This document shows, in pieces, positions 59,402 to 64,000 of a DNA stretch of 64,000 nt; position 1 is the first letter of the stretch, and the number at the start of each line of letters is the position of its first letter. Below the pieces are notes generated by a model that worked only from the letters and a program-made list of their open reading frames with translations, made no database searches and was not told the origin of the DNA. The position numbers and the translations under genes were made by a program. Origin of the DNA: Lacrimispora xylanisolvens (GTDB taxonomy: Bacteria; Bacillota; Clostridia; Lachnospirales; Lachnospiraceae); the NCBI GenBank assembly GCA_017084465.1, contig CP070896.1, forward strand, positions 682,001-746,000, written 5' to 3'.

Positions 59402-60200
59402 TAACTTTTTCTTCCTCTCCCAGATCCGAAAAATCCAGTTCCCCTTCCTCGCCTTCCGGCTCCAGGGTTTCAATCATCATATCATCAAATAAATGCTCCT
59501 GGGTCAGGGTGATCTTACCGATCTTCATGAGTTCCAGAAGCGCTAAAAATGTGACTACTACTTCAATCTTGTCAGGCTGTCCCTCAAGCATCCTGCGAAA
59601 GGAAAACTTCCTGTTTCGCCTGGCAAAATCCATCACTGATTTTATCTTATCTTCCAGGCTTACCGCTTCCTTACGGATATTGCCAAACCGGCTTCTGATG
59701 GGATCCACCCTGTCTTCTGTCCGTTTTGTCACCGCACGGAAAATTTCCTGCAGCTTTGCCAGGGTAAGTCCGTCAAGGAGCTTGTCCAAATCTACGGGCG
59801 GCTCATATTTCGCCACCTCGGCAGGTACGGTAGGAGTCTTAAAAAACAGTCGGTCTGCTCCAACTTCCCTGTCTTTTAATTCCGATGCCATATATTTAAA
59901 ATATTTGTACTCCAGAAGGCGGGCAACAAGTTCTGCCCTTGGATCTTCTTCCTCCCCTTCTTCATTGACCTCTTTGGGAAGAAGCATACGTGCCTTAATG
60001 TCAATGAGAGTTGCCGCCATGACTAAGAATTCACTGACAATATTTAAATCCTCTGTCTCCATATGATTCATGTAATCTAAATACTGTTCCGTAATTATCA
60101 CAATGGGAATGTCATAGATATTCACTTTATTTTTATCAATCAAGTGAAGAAGCAGATCAAGCGGTCCTTCAAAATTATCCAGTTTATAAGAGATTCCCAT
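59394..60200 (-). CDS. scpA: Segregation and condensation protein A
   Basis: ScpA is the kleisin that bridges the Smc ATPase heads for chromosome organisation. The 268-residue protein has the N-terminal kleisin motif Y-K-L-D-N-F-E-G-P-L-D-L-L-L-H-L-I and a C-terminal winged helix. GGAGG precedes ATG 60198-60200. It overlaps scpB by eight bases, so both are translated together. The frame is intact. Confidence 0.95.
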   Translation of the reverse strand: MGISYKLDNFEGPLDLLLHLIDKNKVNIYDIPIVIITEQYLDYMNHMETEDLNIVSEFLVMAATLIDIKARMLLPKEVNEEGEEEDPRAELVARLLEYKYFKYMASELKDREVGADRLFFKTPTVPAEVAKYEPPVDLDKLLDGLTLAKLQEIFRAVTKRTEDRVDPIRSRFGNIRKEAVSLEDKIKSVMDFARRNRKFSFRRMLEGQPDKIEVVVTFLALLELMKIGKITLTQEHLFDDMMIETLEPEGEEGELDFSDLGEEEKVNG

Positions 60201-60278
60201 ATCTTCCTCCAAAGCAGATTAAAACATACCAAAAAGCAGTATACCAAATTGAGACCGATCTGTAAATATATGGAAGGT

Positions 60279-61154
60279 TCAATTTGAGGATTTGGGTTTT
60301 AAATCCACAACTACCAGCTGAGGTTTGTTATTCAGCCGGATATTAATGGAATGGGTTCCAAGGCCTCTGCTTACTATCATATATTTTTCATCTTTTTGAA
60401 ACGTCCCTCCACAATAGGGATTAAAAAACTGGTACTGGGGAGTCATCACTCCACCCAGAAAGGGAAGGCGTATGGTTCCTCCGTGAAAATGACCGGAAAG
60501 GGTTAAATCAGCACCCCAGTCCCGGTAAGTGTTAAAGTAAAGGGGGGAATGGGACAATAGTATCTGAAACCGCTCTTCTACTGCCTTCCCTGCTTTTTGT
60601 TCCAGTTCTTGGGGAAGAAGGCGTTCGGGAATAAAATCCTTATAACATCCTTCTTTTAAATCCACACCTGTAATGGCAATATCCTTCCGGTATAATTCCG
60701 TCCGGTCTCTTAACACGATTACTCCAAGCTGTTTTAAGCTGTTTTCATACGTATCATACTGATCACCATAGAACAGCCGTTCCCGATCCATCCGGTTTTC
60801 GTGATTTCCGTTTCCGTAAAAAACCGGGTAACGATTTGTCAGCTTCTCCATCAGTTTTAAACTGACCCCGGTATCTGCCGTCTTCTTTACAACCATCATA
60901 TCACCGCCGACAAGCACTACATCCGGATTCACATGGTCGATCGCCTTAAGAAGTCTTTTATTGTCTTCTCCAAAGCAATGACTGTGAAGATCCGAAAGGA
61001 ATACCAGCCTCAAGTTTTTTCCGATCTTACTGCTTTTAATAACAGTTCTCTCTACGGAAAGCTGTTCTCTTTCGTATTCAGACCGCAGTAAGGATACTGC
61101 GCCTGCAGCAGCACAAAAAACTCCGGCAGCAAACCACATCTGTTTATACCTCAT
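60279..61154 (-). CDS. YkuE-like metallophosphoesterase, membrane-anchored
   Basis: A calcineurin-like metallophosphoesterase of 291 residues. The N terminus has a hydrophobic segment (about 6-24), so the catalytic domain is probably outside the membrane or anchored to it. Metal-binding motifs are S-D-L-H-S-H, V-G-G-D-M-M, Y-G-N-G-N-H-E, L-L-S-H-S-P and L-S-G-H-F-H-G-G. The natural substrate of YkuE-like proteins is uncertain. A promoter is predicted about 30-60 bases upstream; it is the first gene of the scpAB-dut-hflX unit. Confidence 0.86.
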   Translation of the reverse strand: MRYKQMWFAAGVFCAAAGAVSLLRSEYEREQLSVERTVIKSSKIGKNLRLVFLSDLHSHCFGEDNKRLLKAIDHVNPDVVLVGGDMMVVKKTADTGVSLKLMEKLTNRYPVFYGNGNHENRMDRERLFYGDQYDTYENSLKQLGVIVLRDRTELYRKDIAITGVDLKEGCYKDFIPERLLPQELEQKAGKAVEERFQILLSHSPLYFNTYRDWGADLTLSGHFHGGTIRLPFLGGVMTPQYQFFNPYCGGTFQKDEKYMIVSRGLGTHSINIRLNNKPQLVVVDLKPKSSN

Positions 61155-61185
61155 CTTCTCTCATTCCTTCTTTTGCTGTCCCTCC

Positions 61186-61215
61186 ATCATACAATGAAGA
61201 ACCTGTCCCCGTCAA
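61186..61215 (-). promoter_or_regulatory. Predicted promoter of the phosphoesterase-scpAB-dut-hflX operon
   Basis: TTGACG (-35, 61210-61215) and TATGAT (-10, 61186-61191) on the minus strand, spacer 18 bases. Confidence 0.68.
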
Positions 61216-61323
61216 GTAAAAGGCTTTCTCTTTTACCTTCCCCTCTTGTATAATGGAAACCAATTATGGATAATATGCAATACTGGATAATCACGGTTTA
61301 ATAAGAGTGTGAGGTGACTAACC

Positions 61324-61575
61324 ATGATTGTTTATGACAGACTGTGGGAAACCATGAAAAAGAAAAACGTCAGCCAGTATCATCTGATCAAATATTGCAA
61401 GGTCAGTGCCGGACAAATCGGACGGCTTAAGAAAAACAATTTCGTATCTACTCATACGATTGATATGCTGTGCAGAATTTTAGACTGCAGCGTAGATGAA
61501 ATTATGGAATATCGGGCCGATATTTGTGAGGCAACAAGTGTGACCTGTAATACTGACCCTGAGGAAAATAAATAA
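61324..61575 (+). CDS. Small XRE-family helix-turn-helix protein
   Basis: An 83-residue Cro/CI-type DNA-binding protein. The helix-turn-helix lies at about residues 13-40 (V-S-Q-Y-H-L-I-K-Y-C-K-V-S-A-G-Q-I-G-R-L), with the recognition helix ending K-K-N-N-F. GTGAGGTGA precedes the ATG. It stands alone on the plus strand between leftward operons, followed by a shared terminator. Similar short XRE proteins are common in clostridia and their targets are unknown. Confidence 0.87.
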   Translation: MIVYDRLWETMKKKNVSQYHLIKYCKVSAGQIGRLKKNNFVSTHTIDMLCRILDCSVDEIMEYRADICEATSVTCNTDPEENK

Positions 61576-61600
61576 CAGGCTTTTCCTTCAGAGGATTTGG

Positions 61601-61635
61601 CATAGAAAAAGAGCCGTAAGGCTCTTTTTTCTATG
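61601..61635. terminator. Bidirectional terminator
   Basis: CATAGAAAAAGAGCC pairs with GGCTCTTTTTTCTATG around GTAA, giving A-run and T-run on opposite sides. It serves the XRE gene and the leftward D,D-carboxypeptidase gene ending at 61642. Confidence 0.9.
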
Positions 61636-61641
61636 TTATTC

Positions 61642-62881
61642 TTAGGATATCCAGACACCGGCTCCGTCCAGGCGGTAACCATCGGGTGTTACCGTATCCT
61701 TTAACATAGCGCCGTCACTGCCAAGATAATACCACTTCTCCTTGGTTTTCACCCAGTAATTACATGCCTTGGTTCCATCTTCCCGGTAATAAAACCACTG
61801 ATCCCCTGACTGCACCCAGCCGGAGGAAGCACTGGCTTTTACACTGCTATTGCCTGACCCCTTTAAGGCAAACCCATAATCCAACAGCGCTTTGGTATCG
61901 TTATAATGGGTGGACTTGCTTTTCATAATCACTACAATTAAGCGTGATCCATTCTTCTCTGCATAAGTTACCAGGGTATTGCCAGCCGCAGAGGTAAATC
62001 CGGTCTTTCCTCCTATCACTCCAGGGTAATAACGGGAGTCGGAAGAATTGATCATCTTATGACCCATGGTTACCGTTCTGGCTCCTGCTTTCTTCGTGGC
62101 CGGAATCTGGTAGCTGACAGTAGAGCACACTTTTCTAACCACTCCATTTTGAAAAGCCGCTTTTGCAATCAGCGCCATATCATGGGGTGTTGTATAATGG
62201 TTGGAATTATTAAGACCGTTGGGATTGACAAAATTTGTATTGGTACAGCCAAGTTCTCTGGCTTTGGCATTCATCAGCTGGGCAAAAGAGCCGACGCTGC
62301 CGGATACATGCTCAGCAAGACCATTGGCCACCTCATTGGCAGACTTAAGCATAAGACCATAGAGACTCTGCTCTACTGTCAGCTTATCACCTTCTGTCAT
62401 ATTTAAGGTAACCGCCCCTGCTTCCAGATTGGTAGTAGCTGCCTTGGAAAAGGTAACAGTATCTGAAAGGTTCGTCCGTTCTGCAACCAGAAGCGCAGTC
62501 ATCAGTTTGGTAATGCTGGCCGGATAATACTTCGTCTCACTGTTTTTTAGAATAAAGAAGTGCTCCGGTATCGGCATCCATTAACACAGCTCCCTCAGAA
62601 GTGATCTGGGGCACGCTTACTGTGGTGGTGGTGGCTGCTGTGGTAGCTGCTGTAGTGCCCGCTGTGGTAGTTGCTGTGGAATCCGCTGCGGTTTTATTGC
62701 TGTCTGGGTTCTGGTCTGCCTGTCCGCTTATAGAAGCACCTGGTCCAGCTGCTGTTCTGGTCTCCTGGGTAGAACCCGGGAAGGGCGAAACCGTAGGGAT
62801 ATCTGTTGCATAAGCAACCGTTGATGTCAACATGGAAAAGCCAATGATAAGACTGATTAATCTGCAAGTTTTTTTTGTCAT
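61642..62881 (-). CDS. D-alanyl-D-alanine carboxypeptidase with choline-binding-like repeats, one frameshift
   Basis: A low-molecular-weight penicillin-binding protein (class C, DacF/PBP5-like) of about 412 residues that trims the terminal D-alanine. A signal peptide ends near V-A-Y-A, followed by a Thr/Ala-rich linker of about 70 residues. The transpeptidase-like domain has S-I-T-K, S-A-N and K-T-G motifs. The last ~60 residues contain repeats of the CW_binding_1 type (W-V-Q-S-G-D-Q-W-F-Y-Y, W-V-K-T-K-E-K-W-Y-Y-L), which anchor proteins to the wall. The frame breaks near 62546-62551: six A, where five give L-Y-S-K-N-S-E-T-K-Y. I chose ATG 62879-62881 (AGGAGA upstream). Confidence 0.9.
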
Positions 62882-62973
62882 AGCCAATTATCTCCTGTAT
62901 TTTTCTACCAGTTTGTTCTTCCATCAGTATATCATAAAATCCAGTAATTACCGCTTAAAATTTTCTTACAAAT

Positions 62974-63004
62974 CAAAAATGCACCACTCATAAAAGTGAT
63001 GCAT
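62974..63004 (-). terminator. Terminator after the NUDIX gene
   Basis: On the minus strand, ATGCATCACT and AGTGGTGCAT pair (one G-U) around a 6-base loop, followed by five T, 18 bases past the NUDIX gene stop. Confidence 0.82.
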
Positions 63005-63021
63005 CGTCTAAAGCGACTGTA

Positions 63022-63693
63022 TTAATCTTCTTTTTCCAGCTCTTCCAGCCTGTCCATGGCAATATTTAAAATTTCCGCATGGTCAAATGCCAGCTTCTCC
63101 TGGTCAAGCATGTCTATTGCAGGCAGAAGTTCAATGTCAATGTCTCTCTTCCACATCATGCCATCCCGTTCAAAGGTTTCCGTAATCCGATAGCTGATAA
63201 ATATATGTTCTTCCTCATTCTCAATGGTAAGTGCATATGTCGCTCCATTTTCAAGATCTGAAAGCTTCTTTTTCTTTACCTCAAACCAGCACGCTTTGCC
63301 GGCATCATCACCAGCCTCTACGTTTAACTCTTCCTTTGGAACTGCCGCTAAATAAGAAACGGAAATCACTCTTGTTCTGGGATCCCTTTTTACACTTCCC
63401 CAGGTATAAAGCTGTTCCATGTAGATTCCCTTTAATCCGGTTTCTTCAAACAGTTCTCTGGCTGCTGCTTCCTCCAGGGATTCATCCATATTAACAAATC
63501 CTCCCGGAATCGCCCACTGACCGATGCAGGGGTGGTTTTTCCGCTTAATGAGAAGAATATCTGTCTTTGATTCTTCCTGGTCATATGCAAAAATCAGCAT
63601 ATCCACCGTTACCGACGGGCGTTCGTAATCTCCCGGACGGTATTGTAAAAGAAACTCTTTTTCCGTCAGCCCTTCTTCATTCTTTCGTTCCAT
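63022..63693 (-). CDS. NUDIX hydrolase
   Basis: A 223-residue NUDIX protein. The NUDIX box G-x5-E-x7-R-E-x2-E-E-x-G is present (GGFVNMDESLEEAAARELFE then E-T-G) at about residues 64-86, where glutamates bind the magnesium. A C-terminal extension of about 100 residues follows. NUDIX enzymes hydrolyse nucleoside diphosphates linked to other groups (ADP-ribose, coenzyme A, NADH and others); which one is acted on cannot be told. The N-terminal ~20 residues are charged. The frame is intact. Confidence 0.86.
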   Translation of the reverse strand: MERKNEEGLTEKEFLLQYRPGDYERPSVTVDMLIFAYDQEESKTDILLIKRKNHPCIGQWAIPGGFVNMDESLEEAAARELFEETGLKGIYMEQLYTWGSVKRDPRTRVISVSYLAAVPKEELNVEAGDDAGKACWFEVKKKKLSDLENGATYALTIENEEEHIFISYRITETFERDGMMWKRDIDIELLPAIDMLDQEKLAFDHAEILNIAMDRLEELEKED

Positions 63694-63717
63694 TCTGCCC
63701 TTCTTCCTACCAGTTTT

Positions 63718-64000
63718 TTAAAATACAATGGACTGAAGCGCTCCAAGAACACCTGCACTGGCAAGTCCCATAATGATTCCTGCCAATAAAACTCCGCCCA
63801 TCACAGCTAAAATACTGGATTTAAAATCAATATCAAGCAGGCTGGCTGCCAATGTGCCAGTCCAGGCACCGGTGCCTGGAAGTGGGATACCAACAAATAT
63901 CAATAGAGCAATGAACAATCCCCTTCCGGCTTTCGCCTGCAGTTTTTCTCCGCCGCGTTTTCCTTTTTCCAGACACCAGGTAAAAAAGCCGCCTAATACC
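63718..64000 (-). CDS. Small multidrug export protein family (COG2426), partial
   Basis: The C-terminal ~93 residues of a membrane protein, continuing beyond the window edge (the frame is open to position 64000). Two to three hydrophobic segments are visible, with the family-like F-V-G-I-P-L-P-G-T-G-A-W-T-G and I-M-G-L-A-S-A-G-V-L. The family name is historical; export activity is poorly documented. It ends 24 bases before the NUDIX gene, so they may be cotranscribed. Confidence 0.75.
   Translation of the reverse strand, partial: VLGGFFTWCLEKGKRGGEKLQAKAGRGLFIALLIFVGIPLPGTGAWTGTLAASLLDIDFKSSILAVMGGVLLAGIIMGLASAGVLGALQSIVF

Noticed and set aside
59365-60066. Long open frame (233 codons) antisense to scpA
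   Set aside because: It mirrors the codon use of scpA on the other strand, is rich in Ser and Arg with no recognisable motif, and has no ribosome-binding site.
1-64000. tRNA, rRNA, prophage or insertion sequence
   Set aside because: I saw no cloverleaf-like tRNA segment, rRNA sequence, integrase, transposase or terminal repeats when reading through the window.

Overview
The window is a chromosomal segment of a low-to-mid GC Gram-positive anaerobe, most likely a spore-forming Lachnospiraceae (Lacrimispora, Hungatella or Enterocloster-like). Supporting genes are two class B PBPs in the dcw cluster (one SpoVD-like), a small Spo0E-family protein, an anaerobic glycyl-radical ribonucleotide reductase, ferredoxin-dependent 2-oxoacid oxidoreductase genes, a YesMN-type two-component system and LplABC-type sugar transport genes. 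The family-level placement is an inference from gene content. Nearly all genes are on the minus strand; the plus-strand exceptions are 21787-23211, ychF (27954), an FNT transporter (29228), an Rrf2 regulator (52858) and a small XRE regulator (61324).

Layout, left to right. 1-8.5 kb: the division and cell-wall (dcw) cluster, transcribed leftward as mraZ-rsmH-ftsL-ftsI-spoVD-mraY-murD-(ftsW start), with a promoter and five MraZ-type boxes ahead of mraZ. 8.8-21.6 kb: a catabolic operon for alpha-mannosides (endonuclease/exonuclease/phosphatase-fold protein, ABC permease, binding lipoprotein, ABC permease, PfkB kinase, GH4, GH38, GH125 and an unrecognised protein). 21.8-26.6 kb: a divergent pair (unknown protein and PHP phosphoesterase) and a YesN/YesM regulator pair. 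26.7-29.9 kb: spo0E-like, lgt, ychF and an FNT channel. 29.9-38.8 kb: korB-korA and gltD-gltB, linking 2-oxoacid/ferredoxin chemistry to glutamate synthesis. 39-47 kb: HPr-like, queH, rpoD, and the argF-membrane protein-birA-mutY-lipid kinase operon behind an ARG-box promoter, then a patatin-like gene. 47-53 kb: SPFH/NfeD pair, rRNA methyltransferase, nadE, MATE exporter, Rrf2. 53.4-56.2 kb: nrdD carrying a C-terminal thioredoxin-like domain behind paired NrdR boxes. 56.2-61.2 kb: phosphoesterase-scpA-scpB-dut-TPR lipoprotein-hflX operon. 61.3-64 kb: XRE regulator, D,D-carboxypeptidase, NUDIX protein and the end of a small exporter gene.

A dominant feature is sequence quality. I count about 29 reading-frame breaks in 19 genes, including core genes such as murD, mraZ, gltB, nrdD and mutY. 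Most can be repaired by changing one base in a short homopolymer run. I read these as base-calling errors and annotate each gene at full span with the break noted.

The most interesting items are the mannoside operon with two different phosphoesterase-fold proteins and a possible new glycoside hydrolase, the NrdD-thioredoxin fusion with NrdR boxes spaced 31 bp centre to centre, and several operators readable by eye (MraZ boxes, ARG box, NrdR boxes). I saw no CRISPR array, insertion sequence, prophage, tRNA or rRNA.
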